NCBI GenBank assembly: GCA_016207465.1
Contig: JACQPP010000090.1
Span: 1-51,828 of the forward strand
Length of the DNA stretch: 51,828 nt
Direction: 5' to 3'
Source: Methanobacteriota archaeon
GTDB lineage: Archaea; Halobacteriota; Syntropharchaeia; JACQPP01
In this document: positions 23,140 through 30,694 of the stretch, one piece after another
How positions within the stretch are numbered: position 1 is the stretch's first letter
Layout: the number at the start of each line of letters is the position of its first letter
Position numbers and translations under genes: made by a program
Notes under the pieces: generated by a model
The model's database searches: none
Told to the model about the DNA's origin: nothing
What the model saw: the letters and a program-made list of their open reading frames with translations, nothing else

Positions 23140-23891
23140 GCCTCCGGCGGGCCAAGAAGGGGGAGTCCCCCGGGCGGGTGCTGGTCTCCGGGTTCCCCAA
23201 TATGCGGAACGTCTCCAAGCTGGCCGCCGAGGGGTTCATCCACGGCCTCGACGCCCGGGTGCTCCGCGAGGTCCCCTCCGAGAGCCTCGCCGGCATCCCC
23301 CCCCGGATTTCGGTCCAGGAGGGCATCGCCTCCCTCGCGGGGTTCCGCCTCTACACGGCCCGCGCCCCCCGCGGGGAGGGGGACCCCCTGGAGGTCATCG
23401 TGGCCACCGGGGAGACCCAGCCCCCCAACGCCCTCGGCTACGTGGCCCTCGCCCGGGAAATCCTCGGCCACGCCCGCGACCTCGGCGTCCAGGAGATATA
23501 CACCGTGGGCTCCCTCGGCGTCCCCTGGGACCGGCCCCAGCGGCAGGTGGTCGCCGTCTCCGGGAGCCCCGACCTCAAGAGGCGCCTCCAGGAGGCCGGG
23601 GTGGCTCCGGGGGCCGACGGGGGCCCCATCAGCGGCATCGAGGCCATCCTCCCCGCCTACGCCCACCTCGAGGAGGTCCCCGCGGCCCTGGTGCTGGTGG
23701 AGACCCACTGGGACGAGTCCACCTACGCCTCCCCCGACCCCCGCGCGGCCATCGCCGGAGTCCAGGCCATCTCGAAATTCCTGGGCGTCACCGTCCCCAC
23801 CCGCTGGCTCGAGGAACTCCAGCCCCGGGAGGCCCCCCCGGCCGAGGAGAGCCTCCGGCCGGGAAAAGAAGAACCCGGGGGATACGGATAA
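23136..23891 (+). CDS. PAC2-family protein (proteasome assembly chaperone-like)
   Basis: 251 residues. PAC2 pattern: LVSGFPNMRNVSKLAAEGFI at the start, VIVATGETQPPN (about 88-99) and DGGPISGIEAILPAYAHLEEVPAALVLVETH, which matches the Gly-rich loop plus ETH of the family. PAC2 proteins relate to eukaryotic proteasome assembly chaperones; in archaea their partner is uncertain. The C-terminal 25 residues are a charged, disordered tail. It is coupled to the MaoC gene by a 4-bp overlap and followed by a T-tract terminator. Confidence 0.88.
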   Translation: MSLRRAKKGESPGRVLVSGFPNMRNVSKLAAEGFIHGLDARVLREVPSESLAGIPPRISVQEGIASLAGFRLYTARAPRGEGDPLEVIVATGETQPPNALGYVALAREILGHARDLGVQEIYTVGSLGVPWDRPQRQVVAVSGSPDLKRRLQEAGVAPGADGGPISGIEAILPAYAHLEEVPAALVLVETHWDESTYASPDPRAAIAGVQAISKFLGVTVPTRWLEELQPREAPPAEESLRPGKEEPGGYG

Positions 23892-23905
23892 CCCCTTTTT
23901 CTTTC
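23892..23905 (+). terminator. T-tract terminator after the PAC2 gene
   Basis: ACCCCTTTTTCTTT directly follows the stop codon. Confidence 0.55.
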
Positions 23906-23918
23906 GCGGGACCCCGTT

Positions 23919-24713
23919 CTACTTCTCGGCCTTCAGGCACTCCATCTCGCGCTCCAGCAGGGAGAGCTCCTTCGCCTCCAGGCTCCGGGGGTCCACGGAG
24001 AGGATGAGGCGGGCGTTGCTGTGGGCCACAATCTCCCGGAGCCCGTAGAGGAACTTGAGGGTCCCCGGGAACCCCTTGGTCTGGACGAGGTATTCGAGGG
24101 CGTTGATGAGCACCACCCCCTCGCTGCGCTCGCGGAGGAACTTGGCGATGAGGAAGGAGAGCTCCTCCAGGTCCTCCACCGCCTGGAACTCCCGGGAGGG
24201 GGGCTGCTGGCCAATCCACACGATGGGGGTCTTGTGGAGCCGGTGGGTGTCGCGGATTCGCTTCGGGGGCGAGCGGGTGAAGCAGAGCCCCGGGGCCCCA
24301 TGGGTCACCAGGTCGGCGAACATCTCCAGGGCGGCCTCGGGGCGCTCCTCCCGCACCAGGTAGCAGAGCCCCCGCTCCAGGGAGACACCGGGCTGGCCCT
24401 CCCGGGGGGCCTCCGCCTCCGAGAGCAGGAGGAACCGGTACTTCACCGCCCCGATGGGGGCCATGTCGAACCTCGCCCCCGCCTGCTCCAAGACCGCCTC
24501 TATGTCCTTCTGGAACCGCTTGAACTGGCGGGCCTTCAGCTCCGCCCGGTAGACCACCAGAAAATAGGTCTCCCTCCGGCCCTCCAGGGTGAACTCCCCC
24601 CTCCCGAAGGTGAGGGGGGTCGGCCCCTTCTCATGGACCTTCAGGACCCGCTCCACCGTCTGCACCGAGGCCTCATCGTAGGCGATGACCAGGAATCCGA
24701 GACCGGCAACCAT
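23919..24713 (-). CDS. Soluble DUF835 protein
   Basis: 264 residues. Residues about 130-262 are a DUF835 domain (LCYLVREERPEAALEMFADL, GLCFTRSPPKRIRD, TPIVWIGQQPP, EGVVLINALEYLV, ARLILSVDPRSLEAKELSLL). It looks like a RecA/KaiC-like fold without a P-loop. The N-terminal 120 residues (LGFLVIAYDEASVQTVERVL, RETYFLVVYRAELKARQF) look like a roadblock-like or sensor module. DUF835 is expanded in Thermoplasmata and of unknown function, probably signalling. It shares a symmetric TATA region with the divergent 34-residue gene. Confidence 0.85.
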   Translation of the reverse strand: MVAGLGFLVIAYDEASVQTVERVLKVHEKGPTPLTFGRGEFTLEGRRETYFLVVYRAELKARQFKRFQKDIEAVLEQAGARFDMAPIGAVKYRFLLLSEAEAPREGQPGVSLERGLCYLVREERPEAALEMFADLVTHGAPGLCFTRSPPKRIRDTHRLHKTPIVWIGQQPPSREFQAVEDLEELSFLIAKFLRERSEGVVLINALEYLVQTKGFPGTLKFLYGLREIVAHSNARLILSVDPRSLEAKELSLLEREMECLKAEK

Positions 24714-24752
24714 GACGCTGGGGCTCCAGACAGGGAGAGGGGGGCCCCGGCG

Positions 24753-24764
24753 AAATATTTATCC
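24753..24764. promoter_or_regulatory. Shared TATA box for divergent genes
   Basis: AAATATTTATCC reads as a TATA box in both directions: about 30 bp before the plus-strand ATG 24790 and about 45 bp before the minus-strand ATG 24713. Confidence 0.55.
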
Positions 24765-24789
24765 ATCACCCCCCTCCCCAGTTCTACCC

Positions 24790-24894
24790 ATGCTCTTCGG
24801 CAAGAAGAAAAACAAGGAGCAGTACAAGTGCGCCTGCGGCTTCGTGTCCGACAAGCCGGGGACCCACTGCGGCCAGCTCCTCCAGAAGGCCTGA
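24790..24894 (+). CDS. Tiny Cys/His protein (34 aa)
   Basis: 34 residues: a basic start (GKKKNKEQ), then CACGFVSDKPGTHC, giving Cys-x-Cys and His-Cys that could hold one zinc, and a short tail. The TATA box about 30 bp upstream supports expression. Similar short Zn-ribbon-like ORFs are common in archaea; no function known. Confidence 0.6.
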   Translation: MLFGKKKNKEQYKCACGFVSDKPGTHCGQLLQKA

Positions 24895-24911
24895 GCGCCC
24901 CCCCTCGCCCT

Positions 24912-25463
24912 TCAGGCCCCGGAGCCCACCAGCGGCAGGTGGTCACAGAACCGCTGCACCAGCAGCAGCGCCCGGCGGCTCGCGTCCACCAGGGAGAGGG
25001 GGAAGCCCTCCTGCTTCCGTGCAATCACGAAAATCTCGTCGAGCTTGAGGAAGTTCATGATGTCCTGGGGGGTGGGCCACACCCGGATGTTCACCTGCAC
25101 CTCCCCCGTGGCAATCTTCCCCAGGAGTTCGCTGGAGCCCACCTCCCCGTTCACATAGCCCACCAGGTCCTCCATGGGCCCCGCGATGACCAGGTGGGCC
25201 TTCCCCGCGCGCCCCTTCCGGATGCGGGCCCTCCCCCGCACGAACTGCATGGTGATGGCCCCCTCCTCCCCCATGTCGAACACCACGATGCGGTTCATCC
25301 TCCGCATCCACCTCCGGGCCACCCGGTCGTTCTTCAGCCGGCTGGATATGCCATACTCCATCAGCCGCACAATCCCCTCCAGCATCAGCTCTCCGTTCTC
25401 CCCTCTCCCGGGAACCGACGGCTCTCTCCCGCGCGCCCCCATCCTGCGCTTGCCGGCCTTCAC
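24912..25463 (-). CDS. SCP2-like lipid-binding domain protein
   Basis: 183 residues. Residues about 60-155 follow the SCP2 (sterol carrier protein 2) pattern: AITMQFVRGRARIRKGRAGK, VIAGPMEDLVGYVNGEVGSS, LLGKIATGEVQVNIR, TPQDIMNFLKLDEIFV. This fold binds acyl-CoA or other lipids, fitting the beta-oxidation genes nearby. The first 25 residues are basic and may be disordered; an alternative start is Met27 (25385). The TATA box at 25485-25495 fits a leaderless start at 25463. Confidence 0.65.
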   Translation of the reverse strand: MKAGKRRMGARGREPSVPGRGENGELMLEGIVRLMEYGISSRLKNDRVARRWMRRMNRIVVFDMGEEGAITMQFVRGRARIRKGRAGKAHLVIAGPMEDLVGYVNGEVGSSELLGKIATGEVQVNIRVWPTPQDIMNFLKLDEIFVIARKQEGFPLSLVDASRRALLLVQRFCDHLPLVGSGA

Positions 25464-25484
25464 GGGACAGGGTTTTTGTAGCAG

Positions 25485-25495
25485 GGATTAAAATC
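25485..25495. promoter_or_regulatory. Symmetric TATA box serving two divergent genes
   Basis: GGATTAAAATC contains the palindrome-like GATTAAAATC/GATTTTAATC. It lies 20-29 bp from both ATG 25514 (plus) and ATG 25463 (minus), so one TBP site could serve both leaderless genes. Confidence 0.55.
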
Positions 25496-25513
25496 TTTCC
25501 CCCAGCATCAACC

Positions 25514-26242
25514 ATGGTCACTGCGCGCGATTTTCGCCCCGGCCTCCGGGTCGTCCTCGTGGAACCCCGCCACGAGGGCAACGTGGGCAGCGTGGCCCGG
25601 GTGATGAAGAACTTCGGCTTCTCCCGCCTCTGCCTCGTCAACCCCTGCCCCCTCGGGGGCCAGGCGCGGGCCATGGCCCTCCACGCCCGCGACATCCTCC
25701 AGGGGGCCCGCCGCCACCGGACCCTCGAGGCGGCCCTCCGCGGGGCCCCCCTCGCGGTCGGGGCCACCGCGAAGGGTTCGCCGGGCGACGGCTTCCTCCG
25801 GGGGCCCCGCATGACACCCCGGGAACTCGCCGCCCACCTGAAAAAGCGGAGGCCCCGGGAGACCGCCCTGGTCCTCGGGCGGGAGGACTTCGGCCTCCGC
25901 ACCGAGGAGATGGCCCGCATGGACCTCATCGTCACCATCCCCACCACCCGCGCCTACCCGAGCCTCAACCTCAGCCACGCCGCCGCCATCCTCCTCCACG
26001 AGCTCTCCGCGGTCCCCTGGGAGCCCAGGTCCCCCCCGGCGGCCCCGCAGAGCCTCCAGGCCTACCTCGACGACTGGGAGCAGACCATGGCCGACATCGG
26101 ATACTTCCCCCACCGCCGCCAGCGGGCCCGCATCATGCTCCGCCGCCTCCTCGCCCGCGCCGGACCCACCCGCCTCGAACTCTCCATGCTCCGCGGCCAA
26201 TTGCGGCAGACCCGCAACGCCGCGCAGAGGGGACGCCGCTGA
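25514..26242 (+). CDS. trmJ: TrmJ-type tRNA 2'-O-methyltransferase (SPOUT)
   Basis: 242 residues. SPOUT methyltransferase that 2'-O-methylates nucleotide 32 of tRNA. Motifs: VLVEPRHEGNVGSVARVMKNFG (motif 1), LVLGREDFGLRTEEMARMD (motif 2) and IPTTRAYPSLNLSHAAAILLHEL (motif 3, trefoil knot). The C-terminal helical tail (about 175-242) is the dimer/tRNA extension. The archaeal type acts on cytidine 32. Full length, with its own leaderless promoter. A strong inverted repeat follows the stop codon (26246-26307). Confidence 0.95.
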   Translation: MVTARDFRPGLRVVLVEPRHEGNVGSVARVMKNFGFSRLCLVNPCPLGGQARAMALHARDILQGARRHRTLEAALRGAPLAVGATAKGSPGDGFLRGPRMTPRELAAHLKKRRPRETALVLGREDFGLRTEEMARMDLIVTIPTTRAYPSLNLSHAAAILLHELSAVPWEPRSPPAAPQSLQAYLDDWEQTMADIGYFPHRRQRARIMLRRLLARAGPTRLELSMLRGQLRQTRNAAQRGRR

Positions 26243-26245
26243 CCA

Positions 26246-26307
26246 GCCCCCATGCCAGTGGTTCTCCCCCGGGAGAAACCGGCGTTGGGCAACCCCAGCA
26301 TGGGGGC
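26246..26307 (+). repeat. Perfect 10-bp inverted repeat enclosing a second hairpin
   Basis: Arms GCCCCCATGC (26246-26255) and GCATGGGGGC (26298-26307) pair fully. Inside, GGTTCTCCC (26260-26268) pairs with GGGAGAAACC (26271-26280) with a 1-base bulge. It begins 3 bp after the trmJ stop. It could be a 3' structure of the trmJ mRNA, a small RNA or a cruciform; there is no T-tract after it, so a classic terminator is unlikely. Confidence 0.5.
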
Positions 26308-26334
26308 GTGACTCCCGCGCCACCGGAGAACTAC

Positions 26335-26408
26335 TTACCCTGTAAACCCGCATCTATCAACAGGAATGGGTAATCCACTTACCCGCCCGCTTCCCTAACA
26401 TGTTAGGG
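26335..26408 (+). promoter_or_regulatory. Palindrome cluster upstream of the phosphoesterase gene
   Basis: TTACCC (26335-26340), GGGTAA (26368-26373) and TTACCC (26379-26384) form inverted repeats, the last two spaced by 5 bp. Next comes the perfect 16-bp palindrome CCCTAACATGTTAGGG (26393-26408). The set ends about 38 bp before ATG 26447 and probably holds an operator. Confidence 0.5.
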
Positions 26409-26446
26409 ACAAGGTTCTCCGGGTCCCCGGGGCCCAGGGGGAGGTG

Positions 26447-27493
26447 ATGCGGCTCGCGGTGGTGGCGGGGGTTCTCCTGCTGGTGCTCCTCGGGAGCGGG
26501 ACGGTGGGCGGCCCCACCCGTGTCTTCTCCTTCGCGGTGGTCAGCGACATCCACATCGGCGAGGAGTTCCCCGACTACGGGACCCCCGGCTACGCTGACA
26601 CCGGCGGCGGCCAGGAGTACTGGATTACGGAGAACGCCCGGCGGGCGGTGGCCCGGGTCAACGAGCGGCGCCTCCCCGACGACATCCGCTTCGTCCTCGT
26701 CACCGGCGACCTCACCGACTCGGCGGAGCGCTCCGAGTTCCTCAAGGCCCGGGAGATACTTGACGGCCTCCGGGTCCCCTACGTCCCGCTCCTGGGCAAC
26801 CACGACGTGTGGCCCTACACCCGGGACACCGAGGCCCCTGACCCCGTGGGGGACCGGGTCTTCGAGGAGGTCTTCGCCCCGGCGTTTGACCGCCTCTCCC
26901 GCACCTTCCGCCGGTGGGAGAAGGAGCCAGGCCCCGTGTGGGACCCCGAGGTGGGGCGCACCGCCCGGTTCCAGAACCTCGCCTTCGACTACCAGGGATT
27001 CCACGTTGTGGGCCTCGACTTCGTCTCCCGCCAGCACGCCCCCCTCGGCCAGCCGGGGGCCCCCGGCGAGGCCGACCTCCACGATTTCGCCGGGGGAACC
27101 TACCGGTGGCTCCAGGGCCACCTCGCCGCCTACCCCCGCACGAAGAAGGACAACATCCTCCTCTTCCAGCACCACCCCATGACCAAGGACCCATGGGGCT
27201 TCGCCATGGCCTTCTCCTACGGGGAGTACGCCAAGCTCGTGGGCATGCTGAACAACTACAAGTACGACATCGGCCTCTGCGCCGCCGGCCACTTCCACCG
27301 CTACGCCGACTACAACGTGCGCACCCTCTCCCTCTGGCCCTCCACCGTCTGCCCGGGGGTGGAGCAGCCCTCCAACAAGCAGGTCATCACCTCCCTCGTC
27401 CCCTACTCCTACTACGACCCCGGGATGAGCGTGCGCCTCTTCCAGGTCTACAGCGACGGCCGGGTGGACGCGCAGACCATCTGGGAAGCGTAA
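26447..27493 (+). CDS. Secreted calcineurin-like metallophosphoesterase
   Basis: 348 residues from ATG 26447; GTG 26444 is the alternative, and AGGGGGAGG just upstream is the ribosome-binding site. A signal peptide or N-terminal anchor covers residues 1-24 (LAVVAGVLLLVLLGSG). The dimetal motifs are complete: SDIHIG, VTGDLTD, LGNHDVW, FQHHPMT and GHFHRY. The enzyme probably hydrolyses a phosphoester outside the cell (nucleotide or phospholipid headgroup); its substrate is unknown. A palindrome cluster lies upstream, hinting at phosphate- or stress-dependent control. It converges on the regulator gene, 3 bp away. Confidence 0.9.
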   Translation: MRLAVVAGVLLLVLLGSGTVGGPTRVFSFAVVSDIHIGEEFPDYGTPGYADTGGGQEYWITENARRAVARVNERRLPDDIRFVLVTGDLTDSAERSEFLKAREILDGLRVPYVPLLGNHDVWPYTRDTEAPDPVGDRVFEEVFAPAFDRLSRTFRRWEKEPGPVWDPEVGRTARFQNLAFDYQGFHVVGLDFVSRQHAPLGQPGAPGEADLHDFAGGTYRWLQGHLAAYPRTKKDNILLFQHHPMTKDPWGFAMAFSYGEYAKLVGMLNNYKYDIGLCAAGHFHRYADYNVRTLSLWPSTVCPGVEQPSNKQVITSLVPYSYYDPGMSVRLFQVYSDGRVDAQTIWEA

Positions 27494-27496
27494 TCC

Positions 27497-28144
27497 TCAC
27501 AGGATTGAGTCGAGCACCTTCTTCTCCGCGAGGCGCAGGTGCTCCATGGCCGTGGGCTTCGCCACCCCCAGAATCTCCGCGAGCTTCGCCAGCCGGACCC
27601 GCTTGGGCTTCTCGTAGTAGCCGAGGCGGTGGGCGAGCCGGAGGGCCTCCCGCTGGCGCGGGGTGAGGGACTCCAGGATGGTGGAGCGGGTGAAGTCGGC
27701 CGCCGAGAACCGCACAATCCTCCAGCGGAACCCGATTCGGTCCGCCTCCCGGATGAGCCGCTGGAGGCCCTCGGTGGAGCCCCGGATGCTCACCCGCATC
27801 TCCCCCTCCCGGACCTCCAGGAGGGGGTCGAAGGAGAGGTCCGTCCGCCGGAGCACCAGCCGGTAGAGGGGGACCGCCCGGTGGCGGAGCCGCATCAGGC
27901 AGGTCACGCCTCCCCCGGGGTCCCGGGAGAGGAGTTCGCACCGGAGCACCGTCTCCCGGTCCACCAGCCGCCGCGGGTCGAAACCGGGGCCCGGAGGCCG
28001 GAGGTCCACCACCGCCGTGACCTCCCGCTCGTCGTACTTCAGCACATGGAGGGAGCGGACCTCGCCCCACCGGGTCACGGAATGGAGCCAGCGCTCATCC
28101 CACTGACCGGGGGGGAGGGAGACCACCAGCCTCCGGAGTTCCAT
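27497..28144 (-). CDS. Bat-type HTH_10 transcription regulator
   Basis: 215 residues. The C-terminal HTH_10 domain (about 158-213: LTPRQREALRLAHRLGYYEK, VRLAKLAEILGVAKPTAMEH, LRLAEKKVLDSIL) is of the type found in haloarchaeal Bat and many Thermoplasmata regulators. The N-terminal 150 residues are a mixed alpha/beta region (LRRLVVSLPPGQWDERWLH, GEMRVSIRGSTEGLQRLIREA) resembling the Bat ligand-sensing part. It starts 6 bp after the upstream DUF835 membrane protein, which suggests a sensor-regulator pair. Confidence 0.9.
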   Translation of the reverse strand: MELRRLVVSLPPGQWDERWLHSVTRWGEVRSLHVLKYDEREVTAVVDLRPPGPGFDPRRLVDRETVLRCELLSRDPGGGVTCLMRLRHRAVPLYRLVLRRTDLSFDPLLEVREGEMRVSIRGSTEGLQRLIREADRIGFRWRIVRFSAADFTRSTILESLTPRQREALRLAHRLGYYEKPKRVRLAKLAEILGVAKPTAMEHLRLAEKKVLDSIL

Positions 28145-28150
28145 GCTCCC

Positions 28151-29350
28151 CTACGCCACCCCGGGCGGCGCCATCAACTCGTTCTCCAGCATCGCCCGTT
28201 CTTTCTCGCTGACCACTCTCGGGTCGGTCCGCACCAGCAGCACCGCGTTCCCGGACCCCGCCACCTCCTTCAGTGTGGTCACGAGCCAGAAGTACATCTG
28301 GAACTCGTAGCGGTGGACCATGTAGGCCGCGCCGTCCAAGAGCACCACGGCGTCGGGGGCCTCGCGGATGAAGTCCTTCACCATGTTGGCCACATCGTCG
28401 AGCCGGTTCACGGTCCGGATGCCCTTCTCCGGGGGCTCGGCCCCCAGCCACACGATGGGGGTCACCGCGAGCCCCATCTGCTCGCGCACGCTGCCGGGGT
28501 GGTCGCGGGTGAGGCAGAGGCCCGGCCGGCCGTGCTTCGCCAGGTCCCCGAATATTTCGTGGGCCCGCCGGGAGGAGGCGTCGGGGAACAGATAGGCCCC
28601 CTTTTCGATACTGTACCTGGGAGGCTGGGGGGACACCGCCTCCTGGGTGGGGGTGATGATTATCTTGTACCGCAGAATCGCAAAACTGAAAAACGCCGCT
28701 GTGACAATCCCCGCCTCGTTCTCGTCCACCGGGAGGTAGATTCCAGCGAACATGCGACCGGCACCCGTGGCGATGGAGAACCCCGTCAGGGTGCATACGC
28801 CCGCCAGAAGCGCTCCCAGGGCCCTCCTCTCCGCCGAGGAACCCGTTCTCACATACGCCCGCCCCCAGAGGCCGATGGCCAGCAGTGCCGGGACCGCAGC
28901 CACCGCCATGTAGGCCGGAATCAGTGGACCGTACTTCATGTAGAAAAATCCCGCGCCCTCCAAAACCGCCACTTCCGTCGCGAATAGACCGATGTCCTGC
29001 AGGAACAGAGATGTGAGCACGAGAGCGGGGATGTAGGGGAGGACAAAGAACAGGCGCCGGTTCATGAAACGGACTCTCCGGGGAAACAGGAGGCAGAATA
29101 GCAGGAAGGTGGCCGACATGAAGGGGACCAGAACGCCGTTTCCGTAACGGTAGAGAACACGGCTTTCATCCGTGTGCCACCCCATCCGTCCAGGCAGATA
29201 CGCGAGTGCGAAGAGAACAAAGAAGACCAGCAAGAGAAGGAAGACGCGGCTGGCCGTATCCTCCCGGTTGCGCCGCCATACAATCGCGCCGAACAGGGCG
29301 GCGATGCCGATGGTAATCAATGGAAAAATGGCGTTGATGGCCATGTGCAT
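28151..29350 (-). CDS. Multi-pass membrane DUF835 sensor-like protein (copy A)
   Basis: 399 residues. About seven hydrophobic segments fill the first 230 residues (INAIFPLITIGIAALFGAIV, RVFLLLLVFFVLFALAYL, GVLVPFMSATFLLFCLLF, LFFVLPYIPALVLTSLFL, LIPAYMAVAAVPALLAIGLW, AERRALGALLAGVCTLTGF), resembling 7TM signal-receiver domains. Then a cytosolic DUF835 domain (about 240-395: GLCLTRDHPGSVREQMGL, TPIVWLGAEPPEKGIRTVNR, DAVVLLDGAAYMVHRYEFQM). Start ATG 29350 (29344 also possible) follows the TATA box 29384-29393. Its DUF835 part is almost identical to copy B. Probably a receptor passing a signal to the HTH_10 regulator just downstream. Confidence 0.85.
   Translation of the reverse strand: MHMAINAIFPLITIGIAALFGAIVWRRNREDTASRVFLLLLVFFVLFALAYLPGRMGWHTDESRVLYRYGNGVLVPFMSATFLLFCLLFPRRVRFMNRRLFFVLPYIPALVLTSLFLQDIGLFATEVAVLEGAGFFYMKYGPLIPAYMAVAAVPALLAIGLWGRAYVRTGSSAERRALGALLAGVCTLTGFSIATGAGRMFAGIYLPVDENEAGIVTAAFFSFAILRYKIIITPTQEAVSPQPPRYSIEKGAYLFPDASSRRAHEIFGDLAKHGRPGLCLTRDHPGSVREQMGLAVTPIVWLGAEPPEKGIRTVNRLDDVANMVKDFIREAPDAVVLLDGAAYMVHRYEFQMYFWLVTTLKEVAGSGNAVLLVRTDPRVVSEKERAMLENELMAPPGVA
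28180..28600 (-). repeat. Direct repeat, copy 1 (DUF835 coding part)
   Basis: This stretch is more than 90% identical by eye to 29440-29860, including about 75 identical bases in a row (28319-28393 with 29580-29654). It codes the C-terminal DUF835 domain in both neighbours. Confidence 0.85.
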
Positions 29351-29383
29351 CCGCAAATGCAAATGAAAAGAAAACGAATGCCG

Positions 29384-29393
29384 CTTATATAAA
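29384..29393 (-). promoter_or_regulatory. TATA box of DUF835 copy A and its regulator
   Basis: TTTATATAAG on the minus strand, 34-43 bp before ATG 29350, inside an AT-rich gap. Confidence 0.65.
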
Positions 29394-29416
29394 CATTCAC
29401 TTGTGGCACCGGGACC

Positions 29417-30655
29417 CTATGCCGCCGGCGCCGCTTGCAACTCGTTCTCCAGCATGGCCCGCTCCTTCTCGCTCACCACACGCGGGTCCATGCGAACGAG
29501 CAGGATGCCGTTGCCCGCCCCGGCCACCTCCTTCAAGGTCGTCACGAGCCAGAAATACATCTGGAACTCGTAGCGATGAACCATGTAGGCCGCGCCGTCC
29601 AAGAGCACCACGGCGTCGGGGGCCTCGCGGATGAAGTCCTTCACCATGTTGGCCACGTCGTCGAGGCGGTTCACGGTCCGGATGCCCTTCTCCGGGGGCT
29701 CCGAGCCCATCCACACAATCGGGGTGGTGGTGAGCCCCATCTGCTCGCGCACCCGGCGGGGGGGGTCGCGGGTGAGGCAGAGGCCGGGCCGACCATGTTT
29801 GGTGAGGTCTCCGAAGATTTCGTGGGCCCGCTGGGAGGAGGGGTCGGGGAGAAGGTAGGCGCGACCACCTCGGAGGGTATACTTGGGTGGTTGGGGAGAA
29901 ACGGCCTCCGGGGCGGGGCTGACGAAGGCCCCGTGGCGCTTCACCGCGTAGCCGGTGAGGACAACCAGGGGAAGAGGGAGGAGGTCCCCCAGTTCTCCGG
30001 GCCACCGGCCCGTAAGTTTAAACAGGATGTTGGGTGCCACACCTCCCACCAGCAGGGAGAGGACTAGTCCCAACACGAACAGGAGAATCTGGCGGCGCGC
30101 GGTATGGGAACCGCTCAAAAGATAGGAGGCCCCGAATCGGGCCAGCACAAAGGGGACTCCGACCCCCAGGGTGAGCGCCACCAGGGGGAAGAGAGGAAGC
30201 AGCTCGTACTCGAACTGGTAGCCGAATTCCAGGAGCGTCAACGACGTGAGCCGGTACACCATCCCCGAGGCGATGGCGACGGCGGAGGCGGCGCTGAGAA
30301 GGTACACCCCCGAAAGCACCGGTGTCTGGACCCGGAGAAGGCCATCCATCCACCTCCCCGCCCCAGGAGCCGGTGAGGGAGCCCTGGACAGAGCCGGGAA
30401 CACACAGGAAAAATGGGCGGTGATGGCGACCAGCAGGACCAGCAGAGAATGGGAGGCAAGCGCGATGAAGGTGTACTGCTCCGGGGTCATGAATTCATCA
30501 AAAAAATAAAAGAAGGAGACCCCGGCCAGGATGGCCGCGCCAATGGCAAAGAGCTGGTTCGCCCGGTTCCCCGGGTTCCGCCACAACACATAGACCGCCA
30601 GGAACGCGATGCAGAGGAAGGAAACGAGGGCGGGAATGGCGTAGAGAAGGGCCAT
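29417..30655 (-). CDS. Multi-pass membrane DUF835 sensor-like protein (copy B)
   Basis: 412 residues. An N-terminal membrane domain with about seven segments (PALVSFLCIAFLAVYVLW, QLFAIGAAILAGVSFFYFF, LASHSLLVLLVAITAHFSC, GVYLLSAASAVAIASGMVY, LPLFPLVALTLGVGVPFVL, ILLFVLGLVLSLLVGGVA) is unlike that of copy A. Then comes a DUF835 domain nearly identical to copy A from EAVSPQPPKYT onward. The start ATG 30655 is preceded by CCTTTAACTTTT (30677-30688). The two paralogues keep the same output domain and carry different receptors, so they may read different cues. Confidence 0.85.
   Translation of the reverse strand: MALLYAIPALVSFLCIAFLAVYVLWRNPGNRANQLFAIGAAILAGVSFFYFFDEFMTPEQYTFIALASHSLLVLLVAITAHFSCVFPALSRAPSPAPGAGRWMDGLLRVQTPVLSGVYLLSAASAVAIASGMVYRLTSLTLLEFGYQFEYELLPLFPLVALTLGVGVPFVLARFGASYLLSGSHTARRQILLFVLGLVLSLLVGGVAPNILFKLTGRWPGELGDLLPLPLVVLTGYAVKRHGAFVSPAPEAVSPQPPKYTLRGGRAYLLPDPSSQRAHEIFGDLTKHGRPGLCLTRDPPRRVREQMGLTTTPIVWMGSEPPEKGIRTVNRLDDVANMVKDFIREAPDAVVLLDGAAYMVHRYEFQMYFWLVTTLKEVAGAGNGILLVRMDPRVVSEKERAMLENELQAAPAA
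29440..29860 (-). repeat. Direct repeat, copy 2 (DUF835 coding part)
   Basis: Second copy of the repeat at 28180-28600; see that entry. The similarity stops upstream of the domain, in the membrane part. Confidence 0.85.
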
Positions 30656-30676
30656 TGTCCATCCCCTGCCGCGACA

Positions 30677-30688
30677 AAAGTTAAAGGT
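30677..30688 (-). promoter_or_regulatory. TATA box of DUF835 copy B
   Basis: CCTTTAACTTTT on the minus strand, 22-33 bp before ATG 30655. It overlaps the remnant reading frame after the antitoxin-like gene. Confidence 0.5.
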
Positions 30689-30694
30689 AGCGGT

